Notes under the pieces: generated by a model | Told to the model about the DNA's origin: nothing | The model's database searches: none | Seen by the model: the letters and a program-made list of their open reading frames with translations, nothing else | Shown here: piece after piece, positions 22,491-31,697 of the stretch | How positions within the stretch are numbered: position 1 is the first letter of the stretch | Layout of the letters: the number at the start of each line of letters is the position of its first letter | Made by a program: the position numbers and the translations under genes | Source of the DNA: PALSA-1006 sp963733265 | GTDB lineage: Bacteria > Pseudomonadota > Gammaproteobacteria > Burkholderiales > Gallionellaceae | Direction: 5' to 3' | Assembly: GCA_963733265.1 (NCBI GenBank) | Contig: CAVTCF010000001.1 | Location: 434,001-498,000 of the forward strand | DNA: 64,000 nt

Positions 22491-23117
22491 TTACCCCAGC
22501 GCCGGAAATAAACCGCGTATGCCATTGGCGATGAACTCAACGGCGATTGACGCAATGATTAATCCCATTAGCCGCGAAAAAACGTCACTGCCTATGTGCC
22601 CCAAGCGCCGGGATATCCACGGTGCAATTAGAAAGGTGAGCCAAACGATAAATCCAAGCACGGCGATTTCAAGGCTCAAAACGGCGTAGTGGCCGATGCC
22701 GTTGCCTTTGTGCGCGTCCAGAATGATGGTGCTGATCGCGCCCGGCCCGGCCAGCAATGGCGTGGAAAGCGGAACGATGGCGAGTGAGGCGTTGCTCTCG
22801 CCATCGGGTGAGTCGTTGGGCGAAGGAACATCTTTATTGCCGAAGAGCATGTTGATAGACATCAGCAACAGCAGTATTCCACCTGCGACGCGGAAAGAAC
22901 TGATACTGATACCGAAAAATTCCAATATTAATTCGCCGATCAGCAGAGCCGTTAGCAAGATTGCAACCACGGAAAGCGAAGCCATACGGCCGATACGAAC
23001 ACGCTTTTGCGGGGTCAAGTCTATCGTAAACGCGATAATGATCGGGATCATTCCGATCGGATCGAGAATCGCGAACAGGGTAATAAATATTTTTGAATAT
23101 TCAGTGAAATCGAGCAT
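22491..23117 (-). CDS. MarC family integral membrane protein
   Basis: This 208-residue protein has six predicted membrane helices. FITLFAILDPIGMIPIIIAF at the start and PLSTPLLAGPGAISTIIL in the middle are MarC-family signatures, and GLIIASIAVEFIANGIRGLF closes it. The family's function is unsettled despite the name (multiple antibiotic resistance). It is followed 9 nt later by the pseudouridine synthase gene on the same strand. Confidence 0.88.
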   Translation of the reverse strand: MLDFTEYSKIFITLFAILDPIGMIPIIIAFTIDLTPQKRVRIGRMASLSVVAILLTALLIGELILEFFGISISSFRVAGGILLLLMSINMLFGNKDVPSPNDSPDGESNASLAIVPLSTPLLAGPGAISTIILDAHKGNGIGHYAVLSLEIAVLGFIVWLTFLIAPWISRRLGHIGSDVFSRLMGLIIASIAVEFIANGIRGLFPALG

Positions 23118-23248
23118 GAACTACACTATGTAGGTTATCGCTTTGAGCAGGGCACAATTTTGAATCATGCAAAAACGATTAAGTTAAGTAATGAATAGCA
23201 CGGAAGTTACACCGTATAATCCGCGTAATCAACTTTCAAGCAGATTTT

Positions 23249-24760
23249 GTGAGAATTCCACGTATCAATCAATTTGTGCAGGCAGGCTTGGGCGGCATTT
23301 TAGCTGTGATTGGCTTCGCGCCCTGGAATGTTTTTCCGGCAACAATACTATCATTGGTTTTGCTGTTCTGGTTGTGGCAACAGGCCGAAAATCCGCGTAT
23401 TTCATTTTGGCTGGGTTTTTCGTTCGGGCTGGGGTTTTTTAGCGCAGGGGTGGGATGGCTCTACATTGCGCTGCATGAATTCGGCAATATGCCCATGACC
23501 TTGGCCTTGCTGGCGATGCTTTTGTTCGCTGCCTTCCTCGGGTTGTTACCGGCGCTGGCGGGCTATTTGCAGGCAAAGCTGGTTTTTGCGAAGTGGATGC
23601 GGCTATGTCTGGTAATGCCGGCGATATGGGTCGTGGTCGAGCTATTAAGAGGTTATCTTTTCACGGGATTTCCCTGGCTGACATTAGGTTACTCGCAAGT
23701 ACCCTACAGCCCGTTGGCGGGGTATGCGCCGATTCTGGGGGTGTACGGGGTTTCGCTAGTGCTCGCAGCAAGCGCAGGGTTACTGGTTTTATTTGTACGG
23801 GAACACAGGCATAAGACAGGGAAAGTGGCTGTAGCAACATTGCTCGTGATCTGGCTGGGTGGTGCAGCATTGCACTTGCTGGCCTGGACGAAGCCGGAGG
23901 GCGATCCGGTCAAAATAAGTTTGCTACAAGGCAATGTCAAGGAAGATGAAAAGTTTGAAGAGAGTCATCTTAACGAGACAATGGATAGATATCTGCGTAT
24001 GACGCTGGATAGTGATGCGCGCCTGATTGTTTTCCCCGAAACCGCGTTGCCGATTATGCGCAGCGAAGTGCCGGAAAATTACCTGGCGTTGTTGAGTGAA
24101 CACTTGCGCCGGCAGAATGCGGATGTGCTCATCGGTGCTTTTGAAAAAGAACAGGGTTTGTACTTCAACAGCATGTTTTCGCAGGGGGTCTCGCCAAGCC
24201 AGAACTATCGCAAAAACCACTTGGTACCGTTTGGAGAGTTTATTCCAGCACGCTGGATGCTGGGCTGGTTTATCAATGACGTGCTGAGCATTCCCATGTC
24301 CGACCTTTCCGCTGGCGGCAAGAATCAACCGTTGCTGCAACTGGCCGGACAACGCATTGCCATGAATATCTGCTACGAAGATGTCTTCGGCGAGGAAATC
24401 ATTCGCGCATTACCGCAGGCTACCTTGTTGCTCAATACCAGCAATGATGCGTGGTACGGTGATTCGTCGGCAGCAATTCAGCATAACCAAATCTCGCAAA
24501 TGCGCGCGCTGGAGACGGGGCGCATGATGTTGCGTGCAACCAATACCGGGGTGACATCAGTGATTGACAGGGATGGGCGAATATTGAAAATGCTGCCTCA
24601 ACATGAGCCGGGTGTGCTAACCGCTACGGTACAAGGGTATGCGGGGGCGACGCCTTATGTGCGATGGGGTAATGCGGCGGTACTTTGTCTGCTACTGGCG
24701 ATGTTGGCGCTGGCGTGGTGGTTGCAACGTAAAACTTCTGATTCCCCCGGAAGAGGGTAA
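23249..24760 (+). CDS. lnt: Apolipoprotein N-acyltransferase
   Basis: Lnt adds the third acyl chain to lipoproteins in the inner membrane. About six to seven N-terminal transmembrane segments precede a nitrilase-like domain. The catalytic triad is visible: Glu in IVFPETALPIM, Lys in YRKNHLVPFGEFIP, and Cys in AMNICYEDVFGEE. Start is a GTG at 23249 (503 residues), the only reasonable initiation for the first helix. The GIY-YIG gene follows within 4 nt. Confidence 0.95.
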   Translation: MRIPRINQFVQAGLGGILAVIGFAPWNVFPATILSLVLLFWLWQQAENPRISFWLGFSFGLGFFSAGVGWLYIALHEFGNMPMTLALLAMLLFAAFLGLLPALAGYLQAKLVFAKWMRLCLVMPAIWVVVELLRGYLFTGFPWLTLGYSQVPYSPLAGYAPILGVYGVSLVLAASAGLLVLFVREHRHKTGKVAVATLLVIWLGGAALHLLAWTKPEGDPVKISLLQGNVKEDEKFEESHLNETMDRYLRMTLDSDARLIVFPETALPIMRSEVPENYLALLSEHLRRQNADVLIGAFEKEQGLYFNSMFSQGVSPSQNYRKNHLVPFGEFIPARWMLGWFINDVLSIPMSDLSAGGKNQPLLQLAGQRIAMNICYEDVFGEEIIRALPQATLLLNTSNDAWYGDSSAAIQHNQISQMRALETGRMMLRATNTGVTSVIDRDGRILKMLPQHEPGVLTATVQGYAGATPYVRWGNAAVLCLLLAMLALAWWLQRKTSDSPGRG

Positions 24761-24764
24761 GTCA

Positions 24765-25031
24765 GTGGGTTGGGTTTGTTATTTACTGCGCTGTGCCGAT
24801 GGCACGCTTTATTGCGGCATCACCAATGATCTGGACAAACGCCTTGGCGCTCACAACGCTGGTGAAGGCGCAAAATATACGCGGGGGCGAACACCTGTGA
24901 AGGTTGTTTATCAGGAAAGCTGCGAGGATAAATCTGCGGCACTTAAACGCGAGTTGCAGATTAAGCGACTGCCAAGGGGAGAAAAAATAGCCTTGTATAC
25001 AAAGTCGAAGCCAAAAATGACCAGGAAATAA
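24765..25031 (+). CDS. GIY-YIG nuclease family protein (UPF0213/YhbQ type)
   Basis: This compact 88-residue single-domain protein has WVCYLLRCADGTLYCGITND for the GIY-YIG core, followed by KRLGAHNAGEGAKYTRGRTP and VVYQESCEDKSAALKRELQI, matching YhbQ-type proteins thought to act on DNA or RNA ends. The start is a GTG at 24765, 4 nt after the lnt stop, preceded by a GAGGG ribosome site; the longer frame runs inside lnt. Confidence 0.88.
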   Translation: MGWVCYLLRCADGTLYCGITNDLDKRLGAHNAGEGAKYTRGRTPVKVVYQESCEDKSAALKRELQIKRLPRGEKIALYTKSKPKMTRK

Positions 25032-25117
25032 TTTTATGGCAAGAGGATAAGCAGTCTTGTATGACGAAGTTTTTTGCGATTTAATGCTCACGGAATGATT
25101 ATGGAGAAAATGGAACA

Positions 25118-25606
25118 ATGAAAACTTTTTGCACAATGTTGTTAGTGTGTCTGGCGCTGTGCTCAGTAACCGCAATGGCACATGATTTCACTTTCAAAGA
25201 CGTTCAGGGAAAACCGCAAAACCTGGCCGATTATCGTGGCAAGTGGGTGCTCGTCAATTTCTGGGCAACTTGGTGCGCGCCTTGTCAGGAAGAAACTCCG
25301 GATTTGATCGCGCTGCATAACGCGCACAAAAATACCGATTTGGTGGTGATAGGCGTAGCACTCGATTCCACGCGCGCTGCGGTGGCAGAATTTGTTAAGA
25401 AATACGGGATTACCTACCCGATAGTTTATAGCAGCTACACAGCGGTAGAAACAGAAGTCGGGACGGTTGAAGCGTTGCCAACTACTTACGTGTACGACCC
25501 GACTGGCAAGCAGGTGATTTTTCAGGAAGGGGTAGTGTCACGCGCCGATGTGGAAGCGTATCTAGCGTTGAAGAGCAAACACCCTGATCAGGCTGCGAAG
25601 AAGTAG
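25118..25606 (+). CDS. Periplasmic TlpA-like thioredoxin-fold protein
   Basis: A signal peptide (LLVCLALCSVTAMA) is followed by a thioredoxin domain with the redox motif WATWCAPCQEE and the cis-Pro region EALPTTYVYDP. The 162-residue size suits TlpA/ResA-type thiol:disulfide oxidoreductases serving cytochrome c maturation or general reduction. The KYGITYPIVYS block resembles peroxiredoxin-like TlpA proteins. Confidence 0.88.
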   Translation: MKTFCTMLLVCLALCSVTAMAHDFTFKDVQGKPQNLADYRGKWVLVNFWATWCAPCQEETPDLIALHNAHKNTDLVVIGVALDSTRAAVAEFVKKYGITYPIVYSSYTAVETEVGTVEALPTTYVYDPTGKQVIFQEGVVSRADVEAYLALKSKHPDQAAKK

Positions 25607-25637
25607 AAGTCCATTAATCAGATAGGCTGGAGATGGC

Positions 25638-26360
25638 TTACCCGGCTTGTCCGTTGAGGGAGACGATGGTGCGTTGCTCATACACCCAATGCTTGTGCCA
25701 CGCCGCCTTCACCATATTGGGATAGTCAGACTTGCCCAAGCTGCCGTTATAGCGCGCCAACGCGCGGTACAGATTGCCTTTTTCCTGATCGAGGTAGTGT
25801 CGCAAGATGGTGCAACCGTAGCGCAAATTTGTGCGCGAGTGAAACAGGTCATGGTCGGGAGCGCCAATGGCGCGGGTCCAGAAGGGCATCACTTGCATAT
25901 AACCGCGTGCGCCGACATTTGAAACAGCATATTTTCTGAAGCCGCTTTCCACTTCGATCAAGCCCAGCACCATGTGCGGATCCAAGCCTGCACGCGTCGC
26001 TTCGTAATGCACGGTGTTGAGCAGCGTTTCGCGTGTTTCTTTGTCGGGGATTCGTTTTGATAAACGTTGCGACATCTCGCTTAACCAGGCATTGGCTTCC
26101 TGCTGAGTGGCGAAGGCCAGCTTGGGAGCCGCCTGATCGGAAACCTCGTGTTGCAACATGGCCTGAACACTGGCGGAAAGAACTTCTTCTTGTTGCGCAC
26201 CTGCAAAGGCCGGGGTGTGTAAGAACAAGCTTGCACAAAGGATCAAGGATACTGGATTTAGGATTAGGGATGCAGGATTTGGGATTGAGCAAAAAAAAGA
26301 GCCGCCACGGGGGTTAAATCCCGAATCCCGAATCCTCAATCCTACTCCAGTACGGTTCAT
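25638..26360 (-). CDS. Lytic transglycosylase (SLT domain) with a repeat-derived N-terminus
   Basis: The C-terminal two thirds form an SLT-type lysozyme domain: GLIEVESGFRKYAVSNVGAR with the catalytic Glu, GYMQVMPFWTRAIG, and ALARYNGSLG. The N-terminal 35 residues (PNPASLILNPVSLIL) are encoded by a tandem AATCC(C/T)-rich repeat that also supplies the hydrophobic part of a signal peptide ending HTPAFA. The ATG at 26360 overlaps the proS stop (ATGA). The repeat seems to have expanded into or replaced the original start region. Confidence 0.85.
   Translation of the reverse strand: MNRTGVGLRIRDSGFNPRGGSFFCSIPNPASLILNPVSLILCASLFLHTPAFAGAQQEEVLSASVQAMLQHEVSDQAAPKLAFATQQEANAWLSEMSQRLSKRIPDKETRETLLNTVHYEATRAGLDPHMVLGLIEVESGFRKYAVSNVGARGYMQVMPFWTRAIGAPDHDLFHSRTNLRYGCTILRHYLDQEKGNLYRALARYNGSLGKSDYPNMVKAAWHKHWVYEQRTIVSLNGQAG
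26280..26340. repeat. Short tandem GAATCC/GGATT-type repeat at the gene start
   Basis: Units such as CCCGAATCC, TCCTCAATCC and (further left) GGATTTAGGATTAGGGATGC recur from about 26240 to 26340, within the beginning of the transglycosylase gene. The stretch CAAAAAAAAGAGCCGCCACG interrupts them. It reads in frame as part of the protein. Confidence 0.6.
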
Positions 26361-28057
26361 AGTTTCGATTGTACGAGCTTGGCAACATCTTGCAAGGGTA
26401 TGACCTGGGCGGCTGAGTCGCGACGTCCCTGATATTCGACATTGTTTTCTTTCAAGCCGCGGTCACCGATAACAATGCGATGCGGAATGCCGATTAATTC
26501 CAAATCGGCAAACATCACGCCGGGACGTTCGTCGCGATCATCCAGCAATACTTCAATACCCGCAGCCGTCAGTTCGGTATAAAGCTTCTCGGCGGCATTG
26601 CGCACGGCTTCGCTTTTTTTGATACCTATGGGCGCGATGGCAACCTGAAACGGAGCCATGCCAGCGGGAATGGTGATGCCGCGCTCATCGAAGTTTTGCT
26701 CAATGGCGGCTGCCACAATGCGCGACACACCGATGCCGTAACAGCCCATTTCCATTACTTGGGCTTTGCCGTGCTCATCCAGATACGTTGCTTGCAGTGA
26801 CTCGGAATATTTGGTGCGCAATTGAAATATATGACCGACTTCTATGCCGCGACAAAGTTCAAGTATGCCTTTGCCGTCAGGGGAGGGATCGCCAGTGACG
26901 ACGTTGCGCAGATCATGCACATTGGCTTCGTCCAGTTGCACATCACGACCAAAATTGACACCGCTAAAATGAAAGCCGGCATCGTTTGCGCCGCAGATAA
27001 AATCGCTCATTACTGCGGCGGCGCGATCAATCAGGACTCGCACATTGGTATTGACCGGCCCGATGTAGCCGGTACGGCAGTTCATATTGCGGTGTACTTC
27101 GTCTTCGCTGGCAAAGCGGAATTCACCGATAACTTTGCTTGCTTTGATCTCGTTGAGTTGGTGGTCTCCGCGCAGCAACAAAAGTGCAAATTCATTTTGG
27201 TGAGTCATTACCGCAATGGCTTTCAAAACGTTCTGTGAGGAAGTGTTGAAAAATGCGGCAACCTCTTCGATAGACTTTTGGCCTGGAGTGATAACTTTTT
27301 GCATTTCTTGTGTGGCAACGGCGCGCGATGTGTCGGGTGCAACCGCTTCAGCCAGCTCGACATTGGCGGCGAAGTCCGAGTCCGGACAGAATGCCAGCGC
27401 ATCTTCACCGGAATCAGCCAGAACGTGAAACTCATGCGAACCGCTGCCGCCTATCGCGCCCGTATCTGCCGCTACAGCGCGGAACTGCAAGCCCAGACGG
27501 GTGAAAATGCGCGAGTAAGTTTCGTACATCACGCGGTAGGTCTGTTCCAGGCTTTCAAAGCTGCTGTGGAAAGAATAAGCATCTTTCATCACAAATTCGC
27601 GTGCGCGCATTACTCCGAAACGCGGGCGTACTTCGTCGCGGAACTTGGTTTGTATCTGGTAGAAGTTCAGCGGCAATTGACGATAGCTTTTTACTTCGCG
27701 GCGCGCGATGTCGGTGATAACTTCTTCGTGGGTGGGGCCGAAACAAAACAGGTTGTCATGGCGGTCCTTAATCTTCAGCATCTGCGGGCCAAATACTTCC
27801 CAACGGCCGGTTTCCTGCCAAAGTTCGGCGGGTTGCACAGCAGGCATGAGCAGTTCGATCCCGCCGCTCTTGTTCATCTCTTCACGGACTACTGCTTCAA
27901 CTTTGCGCAACACGCGCAGACCCAATGGCATCCAGGTGTACAATCCGCTGGATAGCTTGCGGATATAGCCTGCGCGCAGCATCAGGCGATGGCTGGGCAA
28001 TTCGGCTTCCGAAGGGGCTTCTTTTAAAGTGGAGATGAAAAATTGTGAGACGCGCAT
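26357..28057 (-). CDS. proS: Prolyl-tRNA synthetase (bacterial type)
   Basis: This 566-residue class II synthetase charges tRNA-Pro. The N-terminal MRVSQFFISTLKEAPSEAEL and SHRLMLRAGYIRKLSSGLYT are the bacterial ProS signature, FGPTHEEVIT is motif 2 region, the central editing (INS) domain spans about 230-390, and GIGVSRIVAAAIEQN is motif 3. A C-terminal anticodon-binding domain is present. It shares an ATGA junction with the transglycosylase. Confidence 0.97.
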   Translation of the reverse strand: MRVSQFFISTLKEAPSEAELPSHRLMLRAGYIRKLSSGLYTWMPLGLRVLRKVEAVVREEMNKSGGIELLMPAVQPAELWQETGRWEVFGPQMLKIKDRHDNLFCFGPTHEEVITDIARREVKSYRQLPLNFYQIQTKFRDEVRPRFGVMRAREFVMKDAYSFHSSFESLEQTYRVMYETYSRIFTRLGLQFRAVAADTGAIGGSGSHEFHVLADSGEDALAFCPDSDFAANVELAEAVAPDTSRAVATQEMQKVITPGQKSIEEVAAFFNTSSQNVLKAIAVMTHQNEFALLLLRGDHQLNEIKASKVIGEFRFASEDEVHRNMNCRTGYIGPVNTNVRVLIDRAAAVMSDFICGANDAGFHFSGVNFGRDVQLDEANVHDLRNVVTGDPSPDGKGILELCRGIEVGHIFQLRTKYSESLQATYLDEHGKAQVMEMGCYGIGVSRIVAAAIEQNFDERGITIPAGMAPFQVAIAPIGIKKSEAVRNAAEKLYTELTAAGIEVLLDDRDERPGVMFADLELIGIPHRIVIGDRGLKENNVEYQGRRDSAAQVIPLQDVAKLVQSKL

Positions 28058-28087
28058 GTTGAATTCCGTAAGTGGGTAGTTAGGTTT

Positions 28088-28131
28088 GTAGGGTGCATTT
28101 CATGCACCATGGTGCGCAAAGCGCACCCTAC
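28088..28131. repeat. GTAGGGTGC extragenic palindrome
   Basis: GTAGGGTGC (28088-28096) is matched by GCACCCTAC (28123-28131), with an internal TTTCATGCACCATGGTGCG hairpin. Related GTAGG(A/G)TGG units occur at 18393, 19811 and 13146. It sits between the divergent proS and rppH. The remaining intergenic stretch (28058-28304) shows nothing else clear. Confidence 0.7.
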
Positions 28132-28304
28132 GGCTAGAGTCATAACGCTCTATTCTACAGTTAAATACAGGGCGAACGTAAGCATGGCGAAGGTTGCAGC
28201 AATTTATGGGCGAACTACTTTATCGAAAATCGTCAATAATCTTTCCAGTGCGCCTGAAATATGGAACAATCCGTCCATTGATAAATAATTGAGCGGGGCG
28301 AATT

Positions 28305-28847
28305 ATGATAGACCGAGATGGTTATCGCCCGAATGTAGGCATTATTTTGACTAACGCAAAGAATCAAGTGTTCTGGGGTAAGCGCATTCGGCAGGATGCG
28401 TGGCAGTTTCCGCAAGGCGGAATACAGCATGGCGAGACACCGGAACAAGCCATGTATCGCGAGTTGAACGAAGAAGTTGGCTTACAGACTTGTCATGTTG
28501 AAATTCTGGGGCGTACCCGCGATTGGATGCGTTATGAAGTGCCGCAGGGTTGGGTGAGGCGCGATTCGCGCGGAAGTTACAAGGGGCAAAAGCAGATTTG
28601 GTTTTTGTTGAGACTGGTGGGGCGGGATTGCGACGTGTCGTTGCGCGCTTCCGGTCACCCTGAATTCGATGCCTGGAGATGGAACGATTACTGGGTGGAA
28701 ATGGACACTGTGATCGAATTTAAGCGCGATGTTTACCGTCTTGCCTTGAATGAGCTTGTGCGTTTTCTGCCACCGGTAAAACCCGCTTCCGGGCGGATGG
28801 AATCTTTTCGGCATGCACATAAAAGTTTGCAGTCTGTTGGCCGTTAG
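28305..28847 (+). CDS. rppH: RNA pyrophosphohydrolase RppH
   Basis: RppH removes pyrophosphate from mRNA 5' ends and so starts their decay. The Nudix box is GGIQHGETPEQAMYRELNEE continuing VGL, fitting GX5EX7REUXEEXGU. It starts MIDRDGYRPNVGIILTN and has FWGKRIRQDAWQFPQGGIQ, typical of the family. The 180-residue length is normal. Confidence 0.95.
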   Translation: MIDRDGYRPNVGIILTNAKNQVFWGKRIRQDAWQFPQGGIQHGETPEQAMYRELNEEVGLQTCHVEILGRTRDWMRYEVPQGWVRRDSRGSYKGQKQIWFLLRLVGRDCDVSLRASGHPEFDAWRWNDYWVEMDTVIEFKRDVYRLALNELVRFLPPVKPASGRMESFRHAHKSLQSVGR

Positions 28848-28892
28848 CAGATCGGGATTATTTTAGTGATTTCATTACAAAGGTATATTCCG

Positions 28893-29849
28893 ATGAAGCG
28901 AATTTCTTTGCACTTTTTGGCGTGTGCGGTAATTTTTGTGTGTGCGGGATTTAGTACCGAACTGTATGCGGGCTGGTTTGATTTTGATGAAACGATCCGA
29001 GTCCCGGAAATACAAAGCCCAAACTCCGGCAAGCCGGTAAGTAAAAATACCGCGACAATTCATGTTGTGAAATTTGCCGACAGCAGGGCGGGACTGCCTC
29101 CCAAAAACATCGGTATTTCAACCGAGCGGATTATCGGAATCACGGGTAAAAATCTGGTGCTTGACCGGGAAGTTGCGGACGTGGTGACCTCCGCTATCAA
29201 AAAACGCTTTGAGGATTCCGGCTTCCAGTTCGTGGAAGATGGCAGTGCGATTTATGAACTCAGCGGTGCGATTAAAGAGCTGACTTATAACGTGAAGGCC
29301 AGAGATGAGATTTCCATTTCGTTAGCGGCGACACTTAAAGAAATAGCCACTGGAAAAGTCGTTTGGTTAGGCGTGGTGGAGGAAAATGATAGTCGGTTCG
29401 CGGGAGTTTCGGGCAATAGCAAAAGCGACATTGCCGGTTATCTGCAGCGCAAGCTCGGTGTCGTGACAAAAAAGACCTTTGACGCGATCAGTGAAACCTT
29501 GATAGCTCAGCGTCCCGAGTTGTTTAATGTCGCGCCGGGAACAAAGCCCATTTCCGGAGTGACAGTGTTGTTTTCCCCGGGCGCAAATCAGGCTGCATCG
29601 GGCGTGGTGCCGGTAGTATCAACGGTGGCGCCACCCAAGACCGGAACATTGGTATTGACGACAAATCCATCGCGCGCCAAAGTCTATCTGGAAGGCGTTT
29701 ATTTCGGAATGTCACCGCTGAATGTTGAAGTCGAAGTGGGTATTCACAAAGTGGACGTGAAACTGGACGGTTATAAGACAGCGTCGGAAAAGGTTTCAGT
29801 TCGCAAGGACGACAAGACCGAGTTGGAGCTGGTGCTTGAGAAGCCCTAA
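28893..29849 (+). CDS. Exported protein with a C-terminal PEGA domain
   Basis: A signal peptide (FLACAVIFVCAGFSTELYAG) precedes a domain of about 180 residues with no clear family, apart from KNLVLDREVADVVTSAIKKR and a SAIYELSGAIKELTY block recalling curli-assembly/YajG-type lipoproteins. After a Val/Pro-rich linker the last 70 residues form a PEGA domain (TGTLVLTTNPSRAKVYLEG, SPLNVEVEVGIHKVDVKLDG). PEGA domains bind surface polymers or proteins. The start is the ATG at 28893 (318 residues). It converges on dut with a 4-nt overlap. Confidence 0.75.
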   Translation: MKRISLHFLACAVIFVCAGFSTELYAGWFDFDETIRVPEIQSPNSGKPVSKNTATIHVVKFADSRAGLPPKNIGISTERIIGITGKNLVLDREVADVVTSAIKKRFEDSGFQFVEDGSAIYELSGAIKELTYNVKARDEISISLAATLKEIATGKVVWLGVVEENDSRFAGVSGNSKSDIAGYLQRKLGVVTKKTFDAISETLIAQRPELFNVAPGTKPISGVTVLFSPGANQAASGVVPVVSTVAPPKTGTLVLTTNPSRAKVYLEGVYFGMSPLNVEVEVGIHKVDVKLDGYKTASEKVSVRKDDKTELELVLEKP

Positions 29850-30295
29850 TGTTTTCCCGTACTGCCGAATCCGCCGGTGCCACGCTCACTTAACGGAAAC
29901 TCTTCAACGATATTGAATTGAACTTGTGCAACCGGAACCACGACAAGTTGTGCAATACGCTCAAGTGGCATCAAAGTAAAAGGATGATGCCCGCGATTCC
30001 ATAGCGAAATAAAAATTTGCCCCTGATAGTCCGAGTCAATCAGCCCGACTAAATTACCCAACACGATACCGTGTTTGTGACCCAGACCGGAGCGCGGCAA
30101 AATCAGCGCGGCAAAATGCGGGTCGGCGATGTGGATGGCGATACCGCTGGGAATGAGTTCACATTGGCCGGGCTGAATCACCATGTTATGGTCAATGCAG
30201 GCGCGCAGGTCAATTCCGGCTGAACCGGGCGTGCCATAGCCGGGGGGCTGCTCGTGCAATCGTTTGTCGAGAATCTTGACGTCCACTTTTTTCAT
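29846..30295 (-). CDS. dut: dUTP diphosphatase
   Basis: Dut hydrolyses dUTP to dUMP, sparing DNA from uracil and feeding dTMP synthesis. The five trimeric-dUTPase motifs are present: GSAGIDLRA, PRSGLGHKHG, GNLVGLIDSDYQG, the LMPLERIAQLVV block, and RGTGGFGSTG at the C-terminus. Length is 149 residues. The ATG overlaps the coaBC stop (ATGA), the classical coaBC-dut pair. Confidence 0.96.
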   Translation of the reverse strand: MKKVDVKILDKRLHEQPPGYGTPGSAGIDLRACIDHNMVIQPGQCELIPSGIAIHIADPHFAALILPRSGLGHKHGIVLGNLVGLIDSDYQGQIFISLWNRGHHPFTLMPLERIAQLVVVPVAQVQFNIVEEFPLSERGTGGFGSTGKH

Positions 30296-31497
30296 GCTGA
30301 TTTTCCTTTTGTGTAAAGCAATTTGCTGTGGTGCAAGAGTGCTCGCGCCAACGTTAGTTTGTCTGCTCTGGGCAAGTGATGTATGCCGACATCGTCGAAC
30401 AGGATGAGTTCATTGTCGTCAGCGCCGATGGCTTGCTGTACCAGATTGGCGGCCAGTAACGGTACCTTTTTGGCACGTCGTTTTTTCTCCGCGTATTCTT
30501 TCAGGTTTTCACTCTCGGCAGCAAAGCCGACACAAAATGGGGCATTGGGCAGTGCGGCGACGTAAGCCAGAATGTCCGGGTTGGGGATTAATTCCAGTGT
30601 TAAATTACCGTCGCTCTTTTTGATCTTCTGCGCACTCGGTTGGGCTACGCGATAGTCTGCCACGGCAGCGACACTAATGAACATGTCAGTCGCATCCACA
30701 TGCTGTTTTACCGCATCGAACATTTCGGCCGCACTGGTGACATCCTCCACCTGAACTGCATTAGGACGGGCAAGCGCAGTTGGGCCGGAAACCAGCGTGA
30801 CTTCCGCCCCCATTTCCTGTGCCGCTTGTGCAATGGCATAGCCCATTTTGCCGCTGCTACGGTTGGTTATGCCACGCACTGCGTCTATAGCCTCGTAAGT
30901 TGGCCCGGCAGTGATAAGTACCTTAAGTCCGTCCAGTTCATTCAGTGATTTTTCCCGGTTGAATAAAGCCAGTATATTTTGCGCCAACTCTTCAGCTTCC
31001 AACATCCGCCCCATGCCCTCTTCGCCGCATGCCTGCAACCCGCTAACCGGCCCAAGTATGGTCACACCATCGGCAATCAATTGTTGCAGGTTACGTTGGG
31101 TGGCGACATTGGACCACATCTGCTTATTCATCGCGGGCGCGACCAGCAACGGGCAATCGCGCGCGAGACACAAAGTTGAAAGCAGGTCATCAGCTTGTCC
31201 GTGCGCCAGCTTAGCGATGAAGTCTGCCGTGGCGGGTGCGATAACAATGGCATCCGCGACGCGGCTGGACTGAATATGTGCCATGCCCTTGTCATCCTGC
31301 CACTGATCGATCAACACTGGATTCCCGGTAAGCGCCTGCATCGTCGCCGGTGTGATGAAATGCGTCGCCGCGTCTGTCATCGCCACTTGTACGGTAATGT
31401 CCTGCTTCACCAAAAGACGCGATAATTCCGCTGCTTTATAGGCAGCAATACCGCCAGTGATGCCGAGCACGATATGTTTTTGTTTGGCTAGATTCAT
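30292..31497 (-). CDS. coaBC: Bifunctional phosphopantothenoylcysteine decarboxylase/synthetase
   Basis: CoaBC makes 4'-phosphopantetheine from phosphopantothenate and cysteine for CoA. The N-terminal flavoprotein domain shows LGITGGIAAYKAAELSRLL and APAMNKQMW; the CoaB domain begins near LKVLITAGPTYEAIDAVRGI, with TNRSSGKMGYAIA. The start MNLAKQKHIVLGITG at 31497 gives 401 residues; an in-frame ATG 4 codons upstream is an alternative. Confidence 0.95.
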   Translation of the reverse strand: MNLAKQKHIVLGITGGIAAYKAAELSRLLVKQDITVQVAMTDAATHFITPATMQALTGNPVLIDQWQDDKGMAHIQSSRVADAIVIAPATADFIAKLAHGQADDLLSTLCLARDCPLLVAPAMNKQMWSNVATQRNLQQLIADGVTILGPVSGLQACGEEGMGRMLEAEELAQNILALFNREKSLNELDGLKVLITAGPTYEAIDAVRGITNRSSGKMGYAIAQAAQEMGAEVTLVSGPTALARPNAVQVEDVTSAAEMFDAVKQHVDATDMFISVAAVADYRVAQPSAQKIKKSDGNLTLELIPNPDILAYVAALPNAPFCVGFAAESENLKEYAEKKRRAKKVPLLAANLVQQAIGADDNELILFDDVGIHHLPRADKLTLARALLHHSKLLYTKGKSA

Positions 31498-31697
31498 AAT
31501 GCCGCGCATCTTAGCAAGAAAGTGTGCCAAATGGCGAAGCGCATGCAGAAATGCAACTTTTTGTTTCACAGATATCGCATTTCGACAAGCTTAGTGCGAA
31601 CCGATCTAATCTGCGTTCCCCGGGCTTAATAGCAAGTAAGTATGTTGCATGAGCTTCGACAATGTGTCGGGAGCCGAATTTTACATTAAGGTAATCC

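Noticed and set aside
24800..24815. TGGCACG...TTGC match to a sigma-54 promoter
   Set aside because: It lies inside the GIY-YIG coding sequence and has 11 nt, not 10, between the GG and GC, so it is likely chance.
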